Shown: in pieces, positions 7,397-14,578 of the stretch | Layout of the letters: each line of letters starts with the position of its first letter | Position numbering within the stretch: position 1 is the first letter of the stretch | Assembly: GCA_002167525.1 (NCBI GenBank) | Contig: NHDV01000021.1 | Location: 1 to 17,311 of the forward strand | DNA: 17,311 bases | Origin: Flavobacteriaceae bacterium TMED68 | GTDB lineage: Bacteria > Bacteroidota > Bacteroidia > Flavobacteriales > Flavobacteriaceae | Direction of reading: 5' to 3' | Program-made: the position numbers and the translations under genes | The notes under the pieces: generated by a model | What the model was told of the DNA's origin: nothing | The model's database searches: none | The model's input: the letters and a program-made list of their open reading frames with translations, nothing else

Positions 7397-8284
7397 ATGG
7401 GATCATTTTATTCAATTTTTAATAAATTATTTAATTCGTTTTTTGATTCAAAAACACAAAAAATTATAGAAAAAATAATTTTAATTTCAGCAGGCCTTGG
7501 CTTTGGAATTCATCTTTTACTGATTTTCTTGAATAAACAAAAAATTGTAACTATATCGTCTATCTATCCTGAATTACTAAATGACCCTATTGCTGCAATT
7601 TACACTCCATTTTCACTTATATTAATTTATGAGGTTTACTTATTATTGTTTTATTTACCTCGTTCATTTACATCTTGTATTTCAAAACAATTTGAAATTA
7701 TCTCTCTTATAGTAATTCGTAAAATTTTTAAAGATATTCCTCAAATGGATTTAGATGATAAATGGATGTTTAGTGGTCATAACCTGGAATTAATGATTGA
7801 TTTATTGGGGTTTTTATTTTTATTTATGTTGATCTTTTTATTTAATAAAAACAAAAATCGAATCCCTAAAAAACCTGTTGAAGAACCAAAACTTGTTAGA
7901 TTTATAAACTCAAAAAAAACTGTAAGTGTTATTCTTTTTGGAGTTCTAACTATTATGTTATCTTCAACTTTCTTTCAGTGGATAGCTGACATTTTAAATC
8001 AAAAATCAGTACCCCAAATAGACAGTCTTTTTTTTAACCAATTCTTTACACTTTTAATTTTAGCTGATGTAGTAATTTTACTTATATCATTTCGTTACAC
8101 AGAAGAGTACAGTAAACTAATAAGAAATACAGGGTTCATAATTGCAACAATATTAATTCGTCTTTCTTTTTCAGCAACTGGATATTTGACAATGATTCTT
8201 ATTTTAACTGGAGTAACCTTTGCTTATTTAATTTTAAAAATTTACAATGCGATCGAAGATGCTAAGATTAGTTCCACTGTCTAG
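7397..8284 (+). CDS. Unrecognised polytopic membrane protein (about seven helices)
   Basis: 295 residues from the ATG at 7397; a TTG at 7382 would add five residues and overlap the VOC gene. I do not recognise a named family. Likely membrane helices lie at about 27-45, 66-87, 133-149, 175-197, 211-232, 246-260 and 263-282. Between helices 2 and 3 there is a charged segment with a hydrophobic patch (ISLIVIRKIFKDI, 102-114) and FSGHNLELMIDLLG (125-138). A basic/proline loop (NKNKNRIPKKPVEEP) follows helix 3. RYTEEY and IRNTGF sit between helices 5 and 6. It has no signal peptide and no catalytic motif I can name. Position behind the VOC gene suggests shared expression, not a function. The 3' end overlaps folD by 17 nt on the opposite strand. 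Confidence 0.75.
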   Translation: MGSFYSIFNKLFNSFFDSKTQKIIEKIILISAGLGFGIHLLLIFLNKQKIVTISSIYPELLNDPIAAIYTPFSLILIYEVYLLLFYLPRSFTSCISKQFEIISLIVIRKIFKDIPQMDLDDKWMFSGHNLELMIDLLGFLFLFMLIFLFNKNKNRIPKKPVEEPKLVRFINSKKTVSVILFGVLTIMLSSTFFQWIADILNQKSVPQIDSLFFNQFFTLLILADVVILLISFRYTEEYSKLIRNTGFIIATILIRLSFSATGYLTMILILTGVTFAYLILKIYNAIEDAKISSTV

Positions 8285-9140
8285 CGAGTAAAGTGTTTTT
8301 TAATAACATTGCAATAGTCATTGGTCCCACGCCACCGGGAACAGGTGTTATAAAGCTTGCTTTTTTTGATACCTCATCGAATGCCACATCACCTTTAATT
8401 GAATATCCCTTTGAATTATTCTTATCAGCAACTCTAGTAATTCCAACATCTATTATGGTTACCCCATTTTTAACCATATCTGCTTTTAAATACTCAGGTA
8501 TTCCTAGTGCCACGATTATTATATCTGCTTGGCGTGTGATAGCACCTAAATTTTTAGTTCTGCTGTGAGCTAATGTAACAGTAGAGTTTCCTGCAGATCT
8601 TTTTTGACTCATTAAAATACTAATTGGCTTCCCTACAATATGACTTCGCCCAACCACTACGCAATGTTTACCGCTAGTAGGAACTTTGTATCTCTCCAGC
8701 AATTGAATGATTCCAAAAGGAGTTGCCGGTATGTAGGAGTTTAGCTGTAGTGCCATTCTTCCAAAATTTTCTGGATGAAAGCCATCTACATCTTTTTTTG
8801 GATCGATGGCTAATAAAATTGTTTGCTCATTTATATGTTTTGGAAGTGGCAATTGGACTATATAACCGTCCAAGTTAGGATTATCATTTAATTTTTTAAT
8901 TTCTCCTAAAAGTTTTTTTTCAGAAATATCATTATTTAATTTTATTAAGCTTGACTTAAAACCAACGTAATCACATGATCGAACTTTACTCCCTACATAT
9001 GTGAGACTCGCCCCATCATTACCTACTAAAACAGCTGCTAAATGCGGAACTCTTTTACCTTTTAATTTCATTTTATTTACTTCATCTCTTATTTCTAGTT
9101 TGATTTGATCTGAAGTTTTTTTTCCATCTAAAATAATCAT
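8268..9140 (-). CDS. folD: Methylenetetrahydrofolate dehydrogenase/cyclohydrolase FolD
   Basis: 290 residues, bifunctional one-carbon enzyme interconverting 5,10-methylene-, methenyl- and 10-formyl-tetrahydrofolate in the cytosol. Catalytic Y48 and K52 are in LTYVGSKVRSC. VQLPLP (95-100) and KDVDGFHPEN (116-125) are family signatures. GRSHIVGKP (164-172) is the NADP-binding segment and PGGVGPMT (268-275) the C-terminal signature. The length is normal and no key residue is missing. It lies 4 nt behind ffh, so it is almost certainly co-transcribed with it. Confidence 0.97.
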   Translation of the reverse strand: MIILDGKKTSDQIKLEIRDEVNKMKLKGKRVPHLAAVLVGNDGASLTYVGSKVRSCDYVGFKSSLIKLNNDISEKKLLGEIKKLNDNPNLDGYIVQLPLPKHINEQTILLAIDPKKDVDGFHPENFGRMALQLNSYIPATPFGIIQLLERYKVPTSGKHCVVVGRSHIVGKPISILMSQKRSAGNSTVTLAHSRTKNLGAITRQADIIIVALGIPEYLKADMVKNGVTIIDVGITRVADKNNSKGYSIKGDVAFDEVSKKASFITPVPGGVGPMTIAMLLKNTLLARQWN

Positions 9141-9144
9141 GTCT

Positions 9145-10473
9145 TTAACGGAATTTTTGCATCATCTGCATAATGTGTTTTCCTTTACCTCCTTGCATCA
9201 TTTTCATCATTTTACTCATTTGTTCAAATTGCTTTATCAATTGATTTACTTCCTCAATCGGTTTACCTGAACCTTTAGCTATTCGCATTTTTCTACTATG
9301 GTTCATTAATTGGGGTTGGGAACGCTCTTTTTGAGTCATTGAACCAATAATAACCTCAATTCCCTTAAAAGCATTGTCATCAATATCAATGTCTTTTGTA
9401 ATTTTACCAACTCCTGGAATCATGCCCATTAAATCTTTCATGTTACCCATCTTTTTTACTTGTTGGATCTGTGACAGAAAATCATCATAACCAAACTGAT
9501 TTTTTGCAATCTTTTTACTTATTATTTTGGCTTTTTCTTCATCAAATTGTTCTTGAGCCCTCTCAACTAAAGAAACTACATCACCCATTCCTAAGATCCT
9601 ATCAGCCATACGGTCAGGATAAAAGATATCAATAGCTTCCATTTTTTCACCTGTGCCAATAAACTTAATCGGTTTATCTACAACAGATTTTATTGATAAC
9701 GCAGCCCCTCCTCTTGTATCACCATCCAACTTTGTTAAAATTACACCATCAAAATTTAAAACACTATTGAATGCTTTAGCAGTATTGACAGCATCTTGTC
9801 CTGTCATAGAATCAACAACAAAAAGCGTTTCCGAAGGTTTTATAGCAGAATGAATCTCCTTAATTTCATTCATTAAAACATCATCAATAGCCAATCTTCC
9901 AGCTGTATCAATAATTACAACATCATGCTTGTCTTCACTCGCTTTTTTTAAGCCAGCTTTTGCTATTTTAACTGGGTTTTTTTCTTCTTTATCAAAATAC
10001 CAACTAGCACCTACTTGCTCAGCGACAACCCCTAATTGGTCAATTGCTGCTGGACGATACACATCGCATGCAACTAATAAAGGATTTTTCTTAAGCCTCT
10101 TTTTTAGATGAAGAGCTAACTTTCCTGTAAATGTTGTTTTACCTGAACCCTGAAGTCCAGACATTAATATCACAGAAGGTTTAGATTCTAAGCTTAAACC
10201 TACTGCATCTGAACCCATTAATCTGGCGAGTTCATCTCTTACAATTTTGACCATCAATTGACCAGGCTGCAGACTTGTTAATACTTTTTGGCCTAGCGCT
10301 TTTTCTTTAACAGTTGATGTAAATTCTTTAGCAATCTTATAGTTAACATCTGCATCTAGTAATGCTCTTCTGACTTCCTTTAACGTTTCAGCTACATTAA
10401 TTTCAGTTATTTTACCGTGTCCTTTCAGTATTTGAAACGCCTTGTCTAATTTACTACTAAGGTTCTCGAACAT
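9145..10473 (-). CDS. ffh: Signal recognition particle GTPase Ffh (SRP54)
   Basis: 442 residues. Binds signal sequences of nascent membrane proteins and, with SRP RNA and FtsY, delivers ribosomes to the membrane. N domain at about 1-90 (ALLDADVNY, 37-45). G domain: P-loop GLQGSGKTT (106-114), DVYRPAA (137-143), DTAGR (189-193) and TKLDGDTRGG (247-256). The M domain starts near 328, with the RNA-binding SRKMRIAKGSG segment (393-403) and a Met-rich end (MSKMMKMMQGG). Full length for the family. It has a TAnnTTTG box of its own upstream, so it need not depend on blh transcription. Confidence 0.98.
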   Translation of the reverse strand: MFENLSSKLDKAFQILKGHGKITEINVAETLKEVRRALLDADVNYKIAKEFTSTVKEKALGQKVLTSLQPGQLMVKIVRDELARLMGSDAVGLSLESKPSVILMSGLQGSGKTTFTGKLALHLKKRLKKNPLLVACDVYRPAAIDQLGVVAEQVGASWYFDKEEKNPVKIAKAGLKKASEDKHDVVIIDTAGRLAIDDVLMNEIKEIHSAIKPSETLFVVDSMTGQDAVNTAKAFNSVLNFDGVILTKLDGDTRGGAALSIKSVVDKPIKFIGTGEKMEAIDIFYPDRMADRILGMGDVVSLVERAQEQFDEEKAKIISKKIAKNQFGYDDFLSQIQQVKKMGNMKDLMGMIPGVGKITKDIDIDDNAFKGIEVIIGSMTQKERSQPQLMNHSRKMRIAKGSGKPIEEVNQLIKQFEQMSKMMKMMQGGKGKHIMQMMQKFR

Positions 10474-10490
10474 TTAGTATACTTTTTTAA

Positions 10491-10503
10491 TAAACAAAAA
10501 TAA
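10491..10503 (-). promoter_or_regulatory. TAnnTTTG box upstream of ffh
   Basis: The minus strand reads TTATTTTTGTTTA. It contains TATTTTTG, an exact TAnnTTTG match, with the G 22 nt before the ffh ATG. The same 13 bases recur before blh (11482-11494). Confidence 0.45.
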
Positions 10504-10527
10504 TGAATGGCTTTCAATTATTTCTCT

Positions 10528-11427
10528 CTAATTAGATGATTTAAACATTAAACCCATAACAACAACATGGGGAAAAGTTATAGCTGCTAGAAACGAGAAA
10601 AAAACTGATATATATTGCTCTTTAGGTAAAACACCTAAAAAATAAAACCCCACTAATCCTATTATTGCAAATATCCAATAAATAAAACCAGACTTTAGAT
10701 ATTTTATATAAGGATTTATTACTTGTCCTTCATACAAAAATCTTATTTGGGATTTTAATGACGGTAAACTATGCCATATTATAAAATAGAAGCCAAAACC
10801 AAATAATAATGAGCCTTGGGAGAATATAATTCCAAGAAACACAATAATTACAAATTCAATCCACAAGTTTTTAATTCTATTTGAATTTTTAATAACTAAG
10901 AGCAACATAACAATGGTCGAAAAAATGAAAATATTTTTTAAATACTCATACGACAAATCATAGTTTGAAATTTGAAAGATGATTTTATTTATTGCTGGGT
11001 AGTGAAAAATAAAAAGAATTGAAAATATCAAAGTCCCATACGTAAAGAAAAATAATCTCTTTTCTCTAATTCTAATGAGTTTACTTTGCCAGTGTTGCTC
11101 TCCAAAATGATAACAACTTACCGCAATAAAAGTTATAAGACCTAATGCTGGGAAAAAGAAAAAAATTGAGACTCCTAAAAAAACAACAAAAATATATGAC
11201 ATTAGATATAGGAGTTTTAATAATGGTTTTGAAGTAGAGTTTTTTTTAACTAATATCTTAATATCATTTGCTCCATGGAGTATACCAAAAGAAAGTATAC
11301 CTATTGCAGATATGATGTTTTGAGCTTTATCTGGACAAAATAGGGTGAAAAACACACAAAATAGTGTCAAATAATGGGTAATTGAAAATTTATTATTGTT
11401 TGAGTATGAAGTAGTTATGGGTTTCAA
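10528..11427 (-). CDS. blh: Beta-carotene 15,15'-dioxygenase, Brp/Blh family
   Basis: 299 residues, polytopic membrane enzyme expected to cleave beta-carotene into two retinals, the opsin chromophore. Family histidine motifs are intact: HGAND (H51), YHFGEQHW (H107, H112), WHSLPS (H219) and FPHVVVM (H287). These histidines are the expected iron ligands. Hydrophobic helices fill the rest of the chain. The start is TTG at 11427: the frame upstream has only non-start codons until a TAA at 11463, and the first internal Met is residue 76, beyond the first motif. It is divergent from proteorhodopsin, the classic partner, and 54 nt ahead of ffh on the same strand. Base composition is much lower in GC than the opsin next door. 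Confidence 0.93.
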   Translation of the reverse strand: MKPITTSYSNNNKFSITHYLTLFCVFFTLFCPDKAQNIISAIGILSFGILHGANDIKILVKKNSTSKPLLKLLYLMSYIFVVFLGVSIFFFFPALGLITFIAVSCYHFGEQHWQSKLIRIREKRLFFFTYGTLIFSILFIFHYPAINKIIFQISNYDLSYEYLKNIFIFSTIVMLLLVIKNSNRIKNLWIEFVIIVFLGIIFSQGSLLFGFGFYFIIWHSLPSLKSQIRFLYEGQVINPYIKYLKSGFIYWIFAIIGLVGFYFLGVLPKEQYISVFFSFLAAITFPHVVVMGLMFKSSN

Positions 11428-11471
11428 AAAAAAATAATTATAAAAATAAAGTAAATGAGTTTAATTTTTTC

Positions 11472-11479
11472 TAAATTTA
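11472..11479 (+). promoter_or_regulatory. Candidate -7 box of proteorhodopsin
   Basis: TAAATTTA, one base off TAnnTTTG, preceded by a T-run and 30 nt before the opsin ATG. The stretch TAAATTTAC is shared with the gap before the VOC gene. No Shine-Dalgarno sequence precedes the ATG, as is usual in this phylum. Confidence 0.35.
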
Positions 11480-11481
11480 CC

Positions 11482-11494
11482 TAAACAAAAATAA
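11482..11494 (-). promoter_or_regulatory. TAnnTTTG box upstream of blh
   Basis: The minus strand reads TTATTTTTGTTTA, with an exact TAnnTTTG match (TATTTTTG). The G is 58 nt before the TTG start of blh, giving a leader of roughly 50 nt. The 13 bases are identical to those before ffh. Confidence 0.45.
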
Positions 11495-11509
11495 ATAATT
11501 GATTTAATC

Positions 11510-12235
11510 ATGGAAAAAATTCTTAGCTTAATGACTGTAGCGCCAGCAATGGCCACAGATGACTACGTTGGATTTACTTTCTTCGTAGGTTGTATGGCGA
11601 TGATGGCAGCATCAGCGTTCTTCTTTCTTTCAATGAACTCTTTTGATTCTAAATGGAAAACATCCATTTTAGTATCAGGATTAATAACGTTCATTGCAGC
11701 AGTACACTATTGGTATATGAGAGACTATTGGGCAACTAATGCAACATCTCCAACTTTCTTTAGATATGTTGACTGGGTCCTAACTGTTCCTCTGATGTGT
11801 GTTGAATTTTATTTAATACTAAAAGCAGCAGGTGCAACTAAACAATTGATGTGGAAAATGATTTTTGCGTCCACTATCATGTTGGTTTTCGGTTACTTCG
11901 GCGAAGCTGTTTACACTACAGGCTCAGGTCCTGCAGTTTTTGGTCTTATTTCAGGTATTGCTTATTTCTATGTTGTATATGAAATATGGCTTGGAGGTGC
12001 TTCAAAACTTGCAGCATCAGCTGGAGGCGCAGTGCAAGCTGCACACAAATCATTATGTTGGTTTGTATTAGTTGGTTGGGCAATCTATCCAATTGGATAT
12101 ATGGCTGGAACTGAAGGATGGTACAGTGGTATTTTTGGAGGTCTTCCTATGGACGTCGTTTATAATGTTGGTGATGCTATCAACAAAATCGGATTCGGTT
12201 TAGTCGTTTATAATCTAGCCGTTCAATCAAAATAA
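11510..12235 (+). CDS. Proteorhodopsin, light-driven proton pump
   Basis: 241 residues, type I rhodopsin with an N-terminal signal-like segment and seven helices. Retinal lysine is K226 (DAINKIGFG). The pump triad is intact: D88 (acceptor), T92 and E99 (donor) in YVDWVLTVPLMCVEF, i.e. DTE as in proton-pumping proteorhodopsin. H66 (counter-ion partner), R85 and D222 are also present. The tuning site equivalent to residue 105 of green proteorhodopsin is M96, typical of green-absorbing flavobacterial forms. G145 in helix E (PAVFGLISG) aligns with the bulky F152 of green proteorhodopsin and, by my recollection of published alignments, with the carotenoid-fenestration glycine of xanthorhodopsin. 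Codon use is GC-richer than its neighbours (26 G/C of 60 at 11521-11580 against 16 of 60 at 10861-10920 in blh), as expected for a strongly expressed gene. A strong terminator follows. Confidence 0.97.
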   Translation: MEKILSLMTVAPAMATDDYVGFTFFVGCMAMMAASAFFFLSMNSFDSKWKTSILVSGLITFIAAVHYWYMRDYWATNATSPTFFRYVDWVLTVPLMCVEFYLILKAAGATKQLMWKMIFASTIMLVFGYFGEAVYTTGSGPAVFGLISGIAYFYVVYEIWLGGASKLAASAGGAVQAAHKSLCWFVLVGWAIYPIGYMAGTEGWYSGIFGGLPMDVVYNVGDAINKIGFGLVVYNLAVQSK

Positions 12236-12258
12236 CGTAAATGTTATGAAAAAGAATT

Positions 12259-12286
12259 AAATCGCTCCTCGGAGCGATTTTTTTTT
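12259..12286 (+). terminator. Rho-independent terminator of proteorhodopsin, probably bidirectional
   Basis: AAATCGCTCC (12259-12268) and GGAGCGATTT (12271-12280) pair perfectly, with a tight CTCG tip, followed by six more T. It is the most GC-rich short hairpin in the window. The T-run overlaps the argS stop codon (12285-12287). The opposite strand reads TTTAATTCTTTTT after the stem, so it can also end argS transcripts. Confidence 0.9.
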
Positions 12287-14069
12287 ACATAGTTTCAGGA
12301 AGATTAATACCCAAAAGAGATGATGCCCTTTTTATAACTTGTCCTACCTTTCTAGATAAAGCAATTCTAAACTGCTTTTTATATGGATCATTGACGCCAA
12401 GTACTTTTATATTTTGGTAAAAAGTATTGTAATTTTTTACCAATTCGTATAGATAATTTGCAATAATTGCGGGACTGTACTGTTCAGCTGCTTGGGAAAT
12501 AATTGATGGATAGTGGCTTAAATGGGTTACTAATTTTCTTTCTTTTTCGTCTAAACTATAACTTATACGGTCTAGTGTGGAATGATCTTTAATATTTTTA
12601 ATCAAGGATTTGATTCGCGCATAGGTGTATTGTATAAACGGCCCTGTATTACCATTAAAATCTATAGATGCCTCAGGATCAAAAAGTATTCTTTTCTTTG
12701 GATCTACCTTCAAAATAAAATATTTTAATGCTCCTAATCCTATAATATTATATAGATTTTCACGTTCAGATTTTTTTAAAGTCTCTAGTTTGCCTACAGA
12801 CTTTGCAATTGATTTAGCCTTTTTGGTCATTTCATCAATTAGATTATCTGCATCGACAACTGTTCCTTCTCTACTTTTCATTTTACCACTTGGTAAGTCT
12901 ACCATTCCATAACTTAAGTGATAGAGTGAGCTTGACCAATTAAATCCTAACTTTTTTATAATTGCAAAAAGCACCTTAAAATGATAATCTTGTTCATTTC
13001 CAACTGTAAATACCAATCCATTTAATTCTGGATTTTTTTCCATACGCAATAAAGCAGTACCTAAGTCTTGCGTTATATAAACTGACGTACCATCAGAACG
13101 AAGAAGAAGTTTTTCTCCTAATCCTTCATCGGATAAATCAATCCATACTGACCCATCATTTTTTTTAAAAAATAGACCTTTTTTTAAACCTTTCTCAACA
13201 ATTTCTTTTCCAACTAAATATGTTTTACTTTCATAATAATATGAATCAAAATCAACCCCAAGTTTTTTATATGTTTTTTCAAATCCATCATAAACCCACC
13301 GGTTCATTTTTTTCCATAATAAAATTACTTTAGAGTCTTTTGACTCCCAAAGTCTTAACATTTCTTGTGCCTCTAGAATAATCGGAGCTATCTTCTCAGC
13401 CTCTTTTATTGATTTACCTTTCGAAATTAAACTTGCAATTTGTTTTTTATATTCTAATTCAAAAATGACATAATATTTTCCAACTAATTGGTCACCTTTT
13501 ATACCAGATTTTTTGGGTGTATCCCCTTTTCCATATTTAATCCAAGCAATCATGGATTTACATATATGGATACCCCTATCGTTTATTATTTGAGTTTTAA
13601 TAACCTTTTTGCCATCGGCCTCAAGAATTTTAGAAATAGAATAACCTAATAGGTTATTTCTTATGTGACCTAGATGAAGTGGCTTATTTGTATTGGGTGA
13701 GGAAAATTCAACCATCACTTTGGGTGAATTTTTATTTAAAATTTTGTGACCAAAATTTTTATCTTCATATATAGCTGAGAATCGATCGAAAAAAAAAGCA
13801 TCACTTAATGAAAGATTTAAAAAACCCTTCACAACATTAAAACTCTCTACATTTTTGTTATTTTCAATTAAATATTCTCCTATAAGTTTTGCCAATTTTT
13901 CAGCATCTATTTTTAAATATTTGAGAATGGGAAATACCAATAGAGTGACATTACCCTTAAACTCTTTTCTTGTATTTTGAAAATCAAAAGTGTTAATTTC
14001 TAAATCATATTTAGATTTAAAGAACGTTTTTAGCGAATTAGAAAAATGGGTATTATAATTTGTGCTCAT
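12285..14069 (-). CDS. argS: Arginyl-tRNA synthetase ArgS
   Basis: 594 residues, class I aminoacyl-tRNA synthetase charging tRNA-Arg. The HIGH motif is HLGH (132-135) within SSPNTNKPLHLGH. The KMSKS-type loop is KMKSREG (396-402), in the degenerate form common in ArgRS. NDRG and VGNEQDYHF match conserved family segments. The N-terminal Add1-type domain (about 1-110) and C-terminal anticodon-binding helical domain (from about 475, including NTGPFIQYTYARI) are both present. ATG at 14069 is chosen; a TTG one codon earlier is also in frame. Its terminator is shared with the convergent opsin gene. Confidence 0.97.
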   Translation of the reverse strand: MSTNYNTHFSNSLKTFFKSKYDLEINTFDFQNTRKEFKGNVTLLVFPILKYLKIDAEKLAKLIGEYLIENNKNVESFNVVKGFLNLSLSDAFFFDRFSAIYEDKNFGHKILNKNSPKVMVEFSSPNTNKPLHLGHIRNNLLGYSISKILEADGKKVIKTQIINDRGIHICKSMIAWIKYGKGDTPKKSGIKGDQLVGKYYVIFELEYKKQIASLISKGKSIKEAEKIAPIILEAQEMLRLWESKDSKVILLWKKMNRWVYDGFEKTYKKLGVDFDSYYYESKTYLVGKEIVEKGLKKGLFFKKNDGSVWIDLSDEGLGEKLLLRSDGTSVYITQDLGTALLRMEKNPELNGLVFTVGNEQDYHFKVLFAIIKKLGFNWSSSLYHLSYGMVDLPSGKMKSREGTVVDADNLIDEMTKKAKSIAKSVGKLETLKKSERENLYNIIGLGALKYFILKVDPKKRILFDPEASIDFNGNTGPFIQYTYARIKSLIKNIKDHSTLDRISYSLDEKERKLVTHLSHYPSIISQAAEQYSPAIIANYLYELVKNYNTFYQNIKVLGVNDPYKKQFRIALSRKVGQVIKRASSLLGINLPETM

Positions 14070-14112
14070 CAATTATTTTCGAGTTAAATATAAATATTAT
14101 TATTGTCCAATT

Positions 14113-14568
14113 ATGGCTCTTAACATATATATCTTAAATTTAAAAATGCTTTTAAATATTTCTTACAATAATATAGAACAAAAAAAAGAAATTGATAAAC
14201 TGGTTGGAAAACCTTTTTCAATTAAAGAACGATTACAGATGGGAGGAATAGGATCAGAAAAATTGATTATTTCTAGTGCATCAGTCAATATTAAAAATCT
14301 TCTTGTGTTGGATAATAATATAAATAAATGTAATATCGAATTGCGTCCAAAAGGTTTAATCGTTTATTTTAGAAGCTTATTAGAGACTTATGGCCTGATT
14401 ATACCCTACTTTAAGCTCAAAATTTACAAGGGCAAAGCCGAAGAGTATTCAATTTATAAAGACAGTTTGTATATAAAGGTTTTAGCTGACAAGAAATCTA
14501 TACACAAGTTTTTTAAAAAAATCATTAAAAACAGATTGTCTGATAGTCTACCCTCAATTGACGATTAA
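14113..14568 (+). CDS. Conserved-looking hypothetical protein, about 151 residues
   Basis: I cannot assign a function. From the ATG at 14113 it is 151 residues; ATG at 14146 (140 residues) is possible, and an upstream GTG at 14062 would overlap argS. It is soluble, basic and rich in Ile/Lys. The central segment NIELRPKGLIVYFRSLLETY, followed by LIIPYFKLKIYKG, reads like the core of a small beta-rich uncharacterised protein I associate with flavobacteria; that association is from memory. The C-terminus is basic, then acidic (KKIIKNRLSD to SIDD). It ends 10 nt from the stop of the convergent gltA and starts divergently from argS, so it is a single-gene transcription unit. Confidence 0.7.
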   Translation: MALNIYILNLKMLLNISYNNIEQKKEIDKLVGKPFSIKERLQMGGIGSEKLIISSASVNIKNLLVLDNNINKCNIELRPKGLIVYFRSLLETYGLIIPYFKLKIYKGKAEEYSIYKDSLYIKVLADKKSIHKFFKKIIKNRLSDSLPSIDD

Positions 14569-14578
14569 AATCTAGCTC

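Noticed and set aside
11865..12071. 68-residue frame inside proteorhodopsin
   Set aside because: Alternate frame of the opsin; the opsin frame holds all functional residues across this stretch.
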